Source of the DNA: an uncultured Lachnobacterium sp.
GTDB lineage: Bacteria; Bacillota; Clostridia; Lachnospirales; Lachnospiraceae
Reading direction: 5' to 3'
Assembly: GCA_900546625.1 (NCBI GenBank)
Contig: URDU01000041.1
Location: forward strand, 1 to 23,880
Length of the DNA: 23,880 nt
The notes under the pieces are model-generated. The model saw only the letters and a program-made list of their open reading frames with translations. It did no database searches and was not told where the DNA came from. Each line of letters opens with the position of its first letter. Position 1 is the first letter of the stretch. A program made the translations under genes and the position numbers. This document shows positions 14,946 through 22,792 of the stretch, one piece after another.

Positions 14946-17915
14946 TCAACCATTATCTCCAAATGTAATTTCCATCAATTCACTGGCTATCTCTTTACTC
15001 AAAACCCTCATAATACTGTCATCAACCTTATCCTTCGCCAAAAGATTAATATTTCCATACCAGACGACTTCCTGATCAATAACAGCAAAACGTTCACATG
15101 ACTCTTCTACTGTTTTAATGTAGAAACCAGCTTTGCGCATTTCTTCATGTAACTGCATCCAATATGCTGCATCTCCAAATCCATAGGAATCCGGTGCCCA
15201 TGTTACTATCGTAATCTGAACACCTGATAACTGCTTTTCTTTTAGCAGGTTAATCAGTTCATAAACTTTTGTCCCACTAATTGCAGGGCTTGAAATGATT
15301 ATATTTTTATTTGCATCCAGTAAATCTTTATGATAATTTTCAGCATAATTATCACCGTCATATATTGCATTAGCTGTCTGTTTATCATTATGCAAACCAC
15401 CTGCAATCTCATATCCAATCTGTTTATATGCTTTAAGTCTCTTCATATACATGTTATTAAACATTGTAATATGGTTGTCTACATAATCATATATTATTAC
15501 ATTTTCTTTACCAGCATAATCACGATTCAATCGACCGGCATACTGTTCAACAACTCCACGAAACGATACAGGTGTTGCCATAAAAAGTGTATCCAGTCTT
15601 GGAAAATCAAAACCTTCTCCTACCAGTGAACCTGTAGCTATTAATATCAGAGACTCCGCCTTATCAACCTGATGCATCTGTTCCAGAATCTTCTTATGTT
15701 CTTTCTTTGAGTTGTTGCCTGTCATTAAGAATACATGGTCTGCATAAGCTTTCAAACGCTCGTACAGTTTCTCTGAATGATCCTTGTATCGCGATAAAAC
15801 AACTGGGGTGCGACCTGCTGATACGCAATTCTTTACATCTTCAACAATCTGTTCATCTCTGATATCATTATTATGAATAATATCATAAGCTTCATTTGGA
15901 TGCATCTTACCGATAAGCACACCTCTTGGTGGAACAGTTCTGGTAAAACGCGGATATACAAGATGTTGTATCCCTTGCTCCATAGCCTTTTCCTTTGCTG
16001 TGTAACTATATCTTATAGGTCCTATCAGCATATAATTGATTTTTTCCAGTCCATCTCCTCTTTTCGGAGTTGCTGTCACACCATATACATACCTTGCTTT
16101 TACTTCTTTTAGCACATTTGCTATTGTTTCAGAGGCAGAATGATGACACTCATCAATTATCACAAGTCCATAATCATTCAGCAAATTATGAAACTTTCCC
16201 TTTTTGCAAAGTGAGCCGACCATTGCAATATCAACAATCCCTGTCATCGAATCATGTACTCCCTGCAATGTTCCAATCAGACTTTTTCTAGTTCTTAATC
16301 TTCCAGTTTTCGTTTTGTACTGGGGTAGTTCTTCATCTATAATTAAAAATTTGTTTAGAGCATCTTTCCACTGTTCTATAAGTGCAGATGATTCAAGCAG
16401 GATCAGAGTATTCACTTTCTTTTCTGCAATTACTGCACTGCATACAACTGTTTTTCCAAATGCTGTTGCAGCGTGAAGTATTCCATTATCATGCTTAGTC
16501 AGTTCCTTTAACGCCTTGTTCTGTTCATGTCGTAATTCTCCATTGAATTCTACATTAATATTTCTTCCCTGCTGCCTCTCGTCATCAATAGTATATTCAA
16601 TTCCTGCCTTATTAATATTTGCTATTAATTCATCCTGTAATCCTCTTGGAATCTGTATGTATCCACCAAGATGGTCTTTTCCAAGATAAATCCACCTCGA
16701 AGTATCATAATTAGATGTTCCAATCGCACGATTTTTATAAAATACTGGGTTACTAAAGGCTGCCATTCTGCGAATCTTATTTTGCATAGCAGGCTTAAGA
16801 TTCGTGCTGTCGACATATATACCATTTGATAATGTGATGTCCATTTTCCCATCAACATCTAATTTTGCAAAATTTTTCATTCTATCCCATGGCTTTTCCC
16901 TATTTTCTTCATCACTGGATGCTTCAAGGTCATCTGCTGTAAATGTCCATTCCCTTATCTTATTCTCCAGAAATTCCTCTGAAAGCTTAGGTTTACTTAA
17001 TAAAGCATTCCATTGGTCAGGATAAGCATTCCAGTTACTATCCACAAATGCACTATTGCCATCTTTCAACGCCCTTCCCTGTAATGGCAATGCAATCAGG
17101 TTTCCTATTGCCACATTTTCTAAGGAATCCTGTGCTGGCAACATTCTATCATAATAATTGAATGACTTTAAATTCACCTGCTCTGCACCTTTATCTAAAA
17201 GTGCAAAGCCAAATTTACGAACCACTGCCGCCGATATTGGCTTGTCAAAGAATATCCATATATGTGCACCTTTTCCTGAACGAGAACGCTCTAGCAAAGG
17301 TTCTATTCCATTTAATGAGCAGATATCTCTCATAGCTTCGACTTCTTCAATCCATGTATCATCTATATTTGCAAAATCCTTTTTTTCTGCATTCTTCTCA
17401 TGATTATCAAAGTCAAACACCAGAAACCTACATGTTCCATCACTAAATAATGGATATACACCGATTACATCTTTTGCAGCATAAGAGTTTCCCCTCAAAT
17501 GCATCAATATGGTTGGTAAATCTAATCTTGTATACGAGCAATATTTGCAATCCTTACAGTCTATATGTGTATTTAATTTCCTATGGCAATTATCTGACCA
17601 GAAATTATCACACTGCGGATAATATGCCGCCTCTCCGTTTTTATTTACATTTCTTTTCGCATATACATCTGTTCTTCCCCAAAAGAATGAGAAAAAGAGC
17701 TTTGCCATCCTGTCTGTAATCTCTTTTGGGTGCACAATCCTTTTACCCTGTTCTGGATCAAAATCCTCTTTCTTTTCCGTTTCCCTTATACTTGCCAGTT
17801 CATTTTGATATGACAATCCTGCTTTATCCAATATATTCTTTAATACCTGATTCTCCAATTGCAGATTATTTAGCTGCTTCTGCAATCTCGTCACATTCTC
17901 TATTGGATCTCGCAT
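14946..17915 (-). CDS. Primase-helicase-PLD fusion, TOTE conflict-system type
   Basis: 989-aa protein. A short coiled coil (5-30) is followed by a Cys-rich finger (C102, C110, C120, C123, C126). An archaeo-eukaryotic primase-like domain (~135-300) has metal residues D168 and D170 (LVFDFDN), H218 in SGKGAHIWIFF and the NLIALPLQGRA strand. An SF2 helicase (~455-830) shows Walker A AATAFGKTV (K488), DECH (588-591), TATPKRGDG and Q791-GR-R798. A C-terminal PLD-like domain (~870-980) keeps FAVIDQEVVWYGNINLL, but the HKD histidine and lysine positions read C940 and R942. This domain order is known from Pfam's TOTE conflict-system primase family; a role in defence or element maintenance is family-based inference. 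AAAGGAAGGT precedes the start. It lies 23 bases after the 107-aa gene. Confidence 0.85.
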   Translation of the reverse strand: MRDPIENVTRLQKQLNNLQLENQVLKNILDKAGLSYQNELASIRETEKKEDFDPEQGKRIVHPKEITDRMAKLFFSFFWGRTDVYAKRNVNKNGEAAYYPQCDNFWSDNCHRKLNTHIDCKDCKYCSYTRLDLPTILMHLRGNSYAAKDVIGVYPLFSDGTCRFLVFDFDNHEKNAEKKDFANIDDTWIEEVEAMRDICSLNGIEPLLERSRSGKGAHIWIFFDKPISAAVVRKFGFALLDKGAEQVNLKSFNYYDRMLPAQDSLENVAIGNLIALPLQGRALKDGNSAFVDSNWNAYPDQWNALLSKPKLSEEFLENKIREWTFTADDLEASSDEENREKPWDRMKNFAKLDVDGKMDITLSNGIYVDSTNLKPAMQNKIRRMAAFSNPVFYKNRAIGTSNYDTSRWIYLGKDHLGGYIQIPRGLQDELIANINKAGIEYTIDDERQQGRNINVEFNGELRHEQNKALKELTKHDNGILHAATAFGKTVVCSAVIAEKKVNTLILLESSALIEQWKDALNKFLIIDEELPQYKTKTGRLRTRKSLIGTLQGVHDSMTGIVDIAMVGSLCKKGKFHNLLNDYGLVIIDECHHSASETIANVLKEVKARYVYGVTATPKRGDGLEKINYMLIGPIRYSYTAKEKAMEQGIQHLVYPRFTRTVPPRGVLIGKMHPNEAYDIIHNNDIRDEQIVEDVKNCVSAGRTPVVLSRYKDHSEKLYERLKAYADHVFLMTGNNSKKEHKKILEQMHQVDKAESLILIATGSLVGEGFDFPRLDTLFMATPVSFRGVVEQYAGRLNRDYAGKENVIIYDYVDNHITMFNNMYMKRLKAYKQIGYEIAGGLHNDKQTANAIYDGDNYAENYHKDLLDANKNIIISSPAISGTKVYELINLLKEKQLSGVQITIVTWAPDSYGFGDAAYWMQLHEEMRKAGFYIKTVEESCERFAVIDQEVVWYGNINLLAKDKVDDSIMRVLSKEIASELMEITFGDNG

Positions 17916-17938
17916 TGGTCATACCTTCCTTTCCATCA

Positions 17939-18262
17939 TTATCTATTCATCTCAAGTATTCTTTTCACTTCCTGCTGCAATTTGTCACTGAATTCTGATA
18001 AATCATAATATGTAATCACCTTCAGTCTAATAAGACGAACAATATCCCATATTGCCTCTGACTTGCTCAACTCCATAATAACACCCGGATGACGCTTATC
18101 TTCTTTTATCCGTTTTTCAAGTTCCCAGAATTTCTCTGATGCAGGCTTTGTATCATCATTCAGAAAGTTCACATACTCTTTAACAAGACCTTCCATATAC
18201 TTTTCCTGCCAACCTGATAATTTTTCTCGAAATAGCTTCCAATCCTTTTTGCTTATGTCCAT
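17939..18262 (-). CDS. Small conserved helical protein
   Basis: 107-aa, highly charged, helical protein (MDISKKDWKLFREKL..., then KFWELEKRIKEDKRHPGV and AIWDIVRLIRLKVITYYDL). I recall near-identical small proteins in many Clostridia, often labelled 'multidrug transporter', but there is no membrane segment to support that label. The start at 18262 is chosen because GAGGAGG sits nine bases upstream. It is 23 bases upstream of the primase-helicase gene on the same strand and probably co-transcribed. Function unknown; this family is common elsewhere without the helicase, so the link may be accidental. Confidence 0.8.
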   Translation of the reverse strand: MDISKKDWKLFREKLSGWQEKYMEGLVKEYVNFLNDDTKPASEKFWELEKRIKEDKRHPGVIMELSKSEAIWDIVRLIRLKVITYYDLSEFSDKLQQEVKRILEMNR

Positions 18263-18307
18263 GATTTTGAACCTCCTCAGTCTCATGTTAGTCTCATCAA
18301 ATTCAAC

Positions 18308-18777
18308 TTATCCCTCGTAGTCCGCCAATATTTTCTTAAATCCACTACCTCTACACTCTATTTATTTCAAGCGGCTGAATATATCAGCTAATATCGGATT
18401 TCTTCGCTTTGATGGAATTTTCAATAAATCTTTTCCCTCTAGAGATATTCCGCTTACCATTCCACCCGATGAATATTTTTCGATTCCGTCATCGAACATA
18501 TCTATATGGACTTCACTGCCTATCTCCATATAGTTTCTATGAATTAATGCATTTACTACACCTTCAAGCACTGCTCTATCCGGATAATCCGGCATTTCAA
18601 TTCTGCCGTCCCCAACCTTACGCCATGCCTTCTTAGAGTTATTTCCTACAAAATCTGTTCCATCTTGTAATAATGTGACAAGACTGCCAGTATATTCATC
18701 ATCATCAAGTACATCTACAATTCCAGATGCTAACATATATACCATATACTCTGCAATAACAATCACATTAATTCTCT
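18308..18777 (-). pseudogene. Decayed AlbA_2/HATPase_c_4 ATP-binding protein
   Basis: The reading frame carries the C-terminal ATPase-like region of AlbA_2 (formerly RecG-like) regulators: DDDEYTGSLVTLLQDG, MPDYPDRAVLEGVVNALIHR, IHIDMFDDGIEKYS-like strands and KIPSKRRNPILADIFSRLK. A TAA at 18362-18364 interrupts it, yet the same frame continues past it with IECRGSGFKKILADYEG, the family's conserved RRGSG tail, to a stop at 18308. The N-terminal AlbA_2 half (about 250-300 residues) is missing and replaced by the GNAT gene's end. One nonsense change plus a 5' deletion explains it. The upstream part of the frame (before ~18735) is not family-like. Confidence 0.82.
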
Positions 18778-19260
18778 TTATAACTTCATTTCTAATTCTA
18801 TGCAGTCCCATTTCTCTCCCATGACGGCATATTTTTCTGCTTCGTCCATTTCTACATTTTCGAATCCTATTGCTTTATAGCAATAATACGCCGGTTCATT
18901 ATTCTTAAAAACTCCTAATGATGCCTTATTTGCACCGAATATCTCTTTTGCATATTTCAGCCCTAAGTTAAGCATATTTTTACCATAACCCTGACCACGT
19001 TTTTCTGAATCGACAATTACAAATCCAAACCGTAATTCCTCAAAGGAATCATTTGGTCTTCTCACAGTAAAAAATCCCACTATTTTCTCATCATCAATAG
19101 CAGTAAATGCCATAAGATTACTTACCGTATTAAACTGCTCCACCGAAATAGGATATTCCCCTAAAATTCCTGCTGTCCATTTATAAAAAGTTTTCTCGTC
19201 TTTTATCCATGTCAGAATTGTTTCTGCATCATCTTTATTGTATGGTCTTAATCTTAACAT
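18778..19260 (-). CDS. GNAT family N-acetyltransferase
   Basis: 160-aa acetyl-CoA-dependent acetyltransferase. Motif A, which binds the pyrophosphate of CoA, is RGQGYGKNML (88-97), after the FGFVIVDSEKR strand. The N-terminus (MLRLRPYNKDDAETILTWI) and the C-terminal SLGVFKNNEPAYYCYKAIGF segment are typical of RimJ/RimI-like enzymes. The ATG at 19260 is chosen over an upstream TTG because AAAGGT lies twelve bases before it. It starts 20 bases after a 53-aa gene and forms the end of a Nudix-HAD / small protein / GNAT transcript. Substrate unknown. Confidence 0.9.
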   Translation of the reverse strand: MLRLRPYNKDDAETILTWIKDEKTFYKWTAGILGEYPISVEQFNTVSNLMAFTAIDDEKIVGFFTVRRPNDSFEELRFGFVIVDSEKRGQGYGKNMLNLGLKYAKEIFGANKASLGVFKNNEPAYYCYKAIGFENVEMDEAEKYAVMGEKWDCIELEMKL

Positions 19261-19280
19261 ACTTAACTTTACCTTTCTCT

Positions 19281-19442
19281 TCAAATTCTTTTTGCAATTT
19301 CAATGGCAATATACAATTTGTCCATATTATGATTTGCATCTGCAAGTCCCGAAATATCATACACCGCCTGATCAAGTACATCTCCTGTTGCAAGAATTTG
19401 TGCATTAATAGGACGTTTTTGTAGTATAGCAACCTTGAACAT
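19281..19442 (-). CDS. 53-aa small protein in the Nudix-HAD operon
   Basis: The gene begins MFKVAILQKRPINAQILATG and ends KLYIAIEIAKRI. A strong AGGAGG sits eight bases before the ATG. It starts 12 bases after the Nudix-HAD stop and ends 20 bases before the GNAT start, so the three look like one transcript. It is soluble and mixed alpha/beta in appearance. I do not recognise a family; it could be the tail of a larger lost domain that kept its own start. A different 65-residue frame overlaps it but lacks a ribosome site. Confidence 0.65.
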   Translation of the reverse strand: MFKVAILQKRPINAQILATGDVLDQAVYDISGLADANHNMDKLYIAIEIAKRI

Positions 19443-19454
19443 TCACTTTTCCTC

Positions 19455-20501
19455 CTATAGATAATTCAAAATGTCAGATAAGTTATTAACTTCAATATCG
19501 GCTTTTTCACTCTCGTCCATTACAGTCCACAAACTTCCAAATCCCTGTTTTATCCATATCGTTTTCATTCCTAACTGTTTTGCTGGTACAATATCATTAT
19601 CAATGCGGTCACCAATCATTACAGCATTTTCCGGCTTACAGCCACTTCTTTCCAAAGCAATTTCAAATATACGTCTGTCCGGTTTTGATACACCTTCTTC
19701 TGCTGATGCAATGACTAAATCAATATATTTTCGCACTCCGAGATTTTCTAATCTTTCAGAAGTTCCTAATGGTTGGTTTGCAATTATACCAATTTCATAA
19801 TTTCTGCTTAACCTTTTCAGGCAATTTTCAGAATCTGTATACAGCTTTTCATATTGTGATTCCCATTTAGGTAGTTCTATCCCCAATTGTTTTGCTATCT
19901 CTAAATCACCTTTTTTATTTCTCCTGTATAATGATATCGCATGTTCATAAATTTGTTGCGGAGTTATACCAGATAATTCAGCTATTTTTTTCATCCTATC
20001 TTCATAAACTCTACTTTCATCAACCAGCGTCGAACCAACATCAAAAAATAACCATTTTATTTCATCCTTCTTAGGCAAAAATCCTCTTTGTCTCGCTTCT
20101 TCTAGCAGTCTTGGTTGAATTTCCGGATATGTCCAATTAAGCGGTAGTTCATTCATAATTGCTATTTTCTCTATCTCACTATGTAAATCTTTTTCAAACG
20201 TATGTATCTCCGCGAAAAATAACTTTCCAAAGGTTTCTTTCCCATTAAAGTTGTCTGGCGCCGTCACAGAATAAATACATATCGGATTTATCTCAAAATT
20301 AATGGCTCCTGTTTCCTCATACAATTCTCTCTTTGCTGTTTCAAGAATATCCTCACCTTGTTCTCTATGTCCTCCCGGCACTTCCCATGTACTTCTTTCT
20401 CTATGCTTGCAGAATACCCATTTTCCATTATGTTTTGCAATAATAACTGCAAACTTTAGCATTGAATCATCAATGCTATCATAAAAATTCACTTTCGTCA
20501 T
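19455..20501 (-). CDS. Nudix hydrolase-HAD phosphatase fusion
   Basis: 348-aa two-domain enzyme. Residues ~14-140 are a Nudix domain with a full Nudix box (G44 to A66: GHREQGE, then RELYEETGA), which hydrolyses nucleoside diphosphates linked to another group. Residues ~147-348 are a HAD hydrolase: nucleophile D154 in FFDVGSTLVD, lysine K273 (GVSKPD) and motif IV GDRIDND (297-303). In motif I the usual second aspartate (DxD) is Gly156, so classical phosphatase acid/base chemistry may be altered, as in other DxGST HADs. AAGGAG precedes the ATG. The fusion could process a nucleotide in two steps, or be a house-cleaning enzyme; substrates are not predictable. It heads a three-gene transcript. Confidence 0.9.
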   Translation of the reverse strand: MTKVNFYDSIDDSMLKFAVIIAKHNGKWVFCKHRERSTWEVPGGHREQGEDILETAKRELYEETGAINFEINPICIYSVTAPDNFNGKETFGKLFFAEIHTFEKDLHSEIEKIAIMNELPLNWTYPEIQPRLLEEARQRGFLPKKDEIKWLFFDVGSTLVDESRVYEDRMKKIAELSGITPQQIYEHAISLYRRNKKGDLEIAKQLGIELPKWESQYEKLYTDSENCLKRLSRNYEIGIIANQPLGTSERLENLGVRKYIDLVIASAEEGVSKPDRRIFEIALERSGCKPENAVMIGDRIDNDIVPAKQLGMKTIWIKQGFGSLWTVMDESEKADIEVNNLSDILNYL

Positions 20502-20549
20502 ATAATGCTCCTTATTAAATTTCTTCTATTTATCATTTATTGTTCCCAC

Positions 20550-20570
20550 AAATAGAGCCAAAGTAGAGCC
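20550..20570. repeat. Short tandem TAGAGCC repeat
   Basis: AAATAGAGCC and AAAGTAGAGCC lie in tandem between the Nudix-HAD start and a terminator. Their position at the island boundary could mark an old recombination site. Nothing else in 20502-20582 looks like a gene. Confidence 0.3.
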
Positions 20571-20582
20571 ATTCGATAAAAC

Positions 20583-20623
20583 AAATGCCGGAAACCCGCA
20601 TAAATACAGGCTTTCGGCATTTT
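20583..20623 (-). terminator. Terminator downstream of the Panacea operon
   Basis: AAATGCCG and CGGCATTT close an imperfect stem extended by AAA/TTT and CC/GG pairs, and the minus strand continues TTTGTTTT. It would end transcription from the three-gene operon, about 160 bases past its last stop. The DNA at 20624-20781 has no gene I can support; it includes the near-repeat TTGCAAAATGC/TTGCAAAAAG on the minus strand. Confidence 0.7.
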
Positions 20624-20781
20624 AGTCCGTTATTCAAACTCGATTTCGGCAACTATATATTGTGTCTAATCAAGTTTTGTATTGCTATATTTTGTATAAT
20701 TATTCTTGATATTCTATGCATTCTTTATCGTTTCGAGACTTTTTGCAAGCATTTTGCAACCACATTCAACTTCTATGCATA

Positions 20782-21345
20782 TCATATTGCTTCAAACATT
20801 TCCTGATATATTTTGTTTTCTTCCTTGAGTTTATCAATACTTTCTTGCAACTGTTCTATAATTTGATCTCTGTCCTTGCAACATGTACTACCTGGTTTGA
20901 CTTTTCTTAAACCACCATACCTATCATCAGGATACATATTATGTAATGGATCTAACCATATAACATAAAAAATATTTTCATTAAACACACCATGTATACC
21001 ACCTTTAGATTTTGAAATACGAATTTGATAACAATCCTTTAATTCAACACCATCAGGCACCTTAGATGGAGGTGTTGCATTTTCATGTGAATGCACCCTA
21101 TACTTTGACTTTGCATATGAGCCATTTAACAATTCTTCTTTTTTTATAGATGATACATCTTTCAACATATTAAGCAACTCTAATGACCAATTTACGCACG
21201 TTCCATCCAAATTAAAATATTCTGTAGTTTCCAAAGCTTCAAATGAAAATGATATAGCTGATTGCGTAAAATTTAATTGTTGTCTTTTTATCTTACTGGT
21301 TGGTTCCGAAATCTTTCTAGCTTTTGGTATTCTACTATTCTTCAT
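20782..21345 (-). CDS. 187-aa candidate toxin next to a Panacea antitoxin
   Basis: I do not recognise a named family. The first ~25 residues are basic; the middle (~30-145) is globular with ISFSFEALETTEYF, YRVHSHE and KSKGGIHGVFNENIFYVIWL then DPLHNMYPDDRYGG. The strand-rich HG...FYVIWLDPLH pattern is reminiscent of RelE-like toxins, but this is only a visual likeness. Residues ~157-185 form a coiled coil (QIIEQLQESIDKLKEENKIY). The ATG overlaps the last 11 bases of the Panacea gene, a sign of coupled translation. Panacea proteins usually neutralise the toxin encoded beside them, so this is the best toxin candidate by position. GGAAA precedes the start. Confidence 0.7.
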   Translation of the reverse strand: MKNSRIPKARKISEPTSKIKRQQLNFTQSAISFSFEALETTEYFNLDGTCVNWSLELLNMLKDVSSIKKEELLNGSYAKSKYRVHSHENATPPSKVPDGVELKDCYQIRISKSKGGIHGVFNENIFYVIWLDPLHNMYPDDRYGGLRKVKPGSTCCKDRDQIIEQLQESIDKLKEENKIYQEMFEAI

Positions 21346-21853
21346 TTTCCATCAACAACCTATAGTATATTTTCATATCATTTTCATCAATTATATTATT
21401 GCATCCTTGCCATGGCTTAAGCCCTTTTCTTGCCTTTATCCACGGCATTTCCGTATGATTAAGTTGCTCTAATTCATCTCCATCCAAATCACCATATGAG
21501 TCATATATTTCTCTTGCAAATGATATAAACTCTTCTGGAATATCTGCCTCTTTATTATTAAGTGGAATATATCCAAATCCATACACTTTATATTTTTGAT
21601 ATAAAGCAGGTTGAACAGCCCCATGTACCCAAGCCTCAAAAGGTTCTGTAATAATATTAGTATCATTTATAGCAAGATACCATGCTTTAGCATAATAACA
21701 AAGTTTTTGCAATTTTTTATGTGTCATAGAATCTATGCACAAAAAAGCATCAGCTAAATCAAAAACATCTCCATATTTTTTACCAACTTCACCATAAGTC
21801 AAATTCAATCCATTAAATGATGTTTTAAACTCATCAAAAAAGTTTTTACTCAT
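21335..21853 (-). CDS. Panacea-domain (DUF4065/SocA-like) protein, likely antitoxin
   Basis: 172-aa protein with the Panacea/SocA fold across ~30-165: DLADAFLCIDSMTHKKLQKL, CYYAKAWYLA, then EPFEAWVHGAVQPALYQKYK and GFGYIP. Panacea domains are known as promiscuous antitoxins that pair with unrelated toxins, and SocA itself is a proteolytic adaptor-type antitoxin. A small extra segment (1-29) could give toxin specificity. The start at 21853 is chosen over an earlier TTG because AGGAG lies eight bases upstream and the ATG overlaps the preceding stop (ATGAGTAA). It sits between a TIGR04255-like gene and the 187-aa gene with overlaps at both ends. Confidence 0.87.
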   Translation of the reverse strand: MSKNFFDEFKTSFNGLNLTYGEVGKKYGDVFDLADAFLCIDSMTHKKLQKLCYYAKAWYLAINDTNIITEPFEAWVHGAVQPALYQKYKVYGFGYIPLNNKEADIPEEFISFAREIYDSYGDLDGDELEQLNHTEMPWIKARKGLKPWQGCNNIIDENDMKIYYRLLMENEE

Positions 21854-22679
21854 TTCTTTCAACTCCTATAATCTCGTCTTGACCTATATCTTCATCACTA
21901 AGCAACATTCTTCCAAATTCATCAGTTAATGCATCTATATAAATCATAAAAAGTCGCTCATTTAATAATGATATATTTTCATCCTCAAAAATATCTTTTT
22001 CAATGCTATTAGTATCATCAATATAAATATCCGAATCTAATGTCAATTTGTATACTTGCTTATCATTAAGTTGCCCTTGTTCAATATCACATAGTAAATT
22101 CAATTTACAATGATCTACTGAAAAATTCTCTTTTTTCTCACTTGCAAAAACTTCTGATTCGCTAAACAAATCATAGCAATCAAAATACCTTTGATTAAAA
22201 TACTTATTTATACACTCCATATTATTAACAAAACAGAAATTAATTTTCCTCAACCCAAATCTTTTCATTGTAAAGAAATCAATTGTTGATCTATATATAT
22301 TTGAAATATCCATAAATGTTGTTGCATATTCATCAAACGGAATATATTTTGTCGCATTTACTTTTATACATATGTGCTTAATAGATAAATCAACTGCATA
22401 ACCACTATTGTCATTAATAAAAGAATGTATAGAAATATTGCGTATTTCTTTAACAGGACTTACCGTTTCAAATATTCCATTAGAATTCATATTTAAATCA
22501 ATCTCATTGTTAATCTGTTGCTCATATCGGTTAAAACCTCTTTCTTTCAAATAAGGCTTTACCTGCATTAATATTTTATCCATTTCAGCTTGTAAAACCC
22601 CTTGAAAATCCAGTCTTATAATTACTTGTTTTAAAAAATTATGTTTAAATGATGAGCGACTTATACCTTCTCGTTCCAT
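21846..22679 (-). CDS. TIGR04255-like protein, first gene of the Panacea operon
   Basis: 277-aa protein resembling the sporadically distributed TIGR04255 family: an early IIRLDF strand (~20-25), a central SIKHICIKVNATKYIPFDEY segment, and MKRFGLRKINFCF (~138-150), the family's R-GLRxIN hallmark. The C-terminal third is acidic and ends EDIGQDEIIGVERNE. No catalytic motif is seen. GGAGG lies seven bases before the ATG, and the gene overlaps the next by eight bases. Members often sit near toxin-antitoxin or phage-defence genes but their activity is unknown. It may be a sensor or third component of the Panacea module, or just co-transcribed cargo. Confidence 0.72.
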   Translation of the reverse strand: MEREGISRSSFKHNFLKQVIIRLDFQGVLQAEMDKILMQVKPYLKERGFNRYEQQINNEIDLNMNSNGIFETVSPVKEIRNISIHSFINDNSGYAVDLSIKHICIKVNATKYIPFDEYATTFMDISNIYRSTIDFFTMKRFGLRKINFCFVNNMECINKYFNQRYFDCYDLFSESEVFASEKKENFSVDHCKLNLLCDIEQGQLNDKQVYKLTLDSDIYIDDTNSIEKDIFEDENISLLNERLFMIYIDALTDEFGRMLLSDEDIGQDEIIGVERNE

Positions 22680-22717
22680 AGTCTATCCTCCATAGTATGC
22701 ATATACACTTACAGTAT

Positions 22718-22746
22718 ATCATATATTTTTGACTTTGTGCGAACAA
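22718..22746 (-). promoter_or_regulatory. Candidate promoter of the TIGR04255-Panacea operon
   Basis: Minus-strand TTGTTC (22741-22746), 17 bases, then TATGAT (22718-22723), about 40 bases before the first gene. TATACT overlaps just downstream but lacks a -35. A TATGCATA palindrome lies between the promoter and the ribosome site and might bind a regulator. Confidence 0.4.
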
Positions 22747-22792
22747 ATTTTATATCCCACAAATAAAAATTCTTCTCAAAATAGTCCAATCA

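Noticed and set aside
17939..18262. Multidrug transporter label for the 107-aa protein
   Set aside because: The protein is charged and soluble with no membrane segment; the label is a database habit, not supported by sequence.
18362..18811. 149-aa intact gene starting MGLHRIRN
   Set aside because: The first ~30 residues lie over the GNAT 3' end and are not family-like, and the family sequence continues past the stop; a pseudogene explains it better.
19235..19432. 65-aa minus-strand frame overlapping the 53-aa gene
   Set aside because: No ribosome site and unusual composition; the 53-aa frame has AGGAGG at the right distance.
20550..20623. Attachment site of an integrated element
   Set aside because: A short tandem repeat and hairpin exist but no matching copy was found at another boundary and no integrase is in the window.
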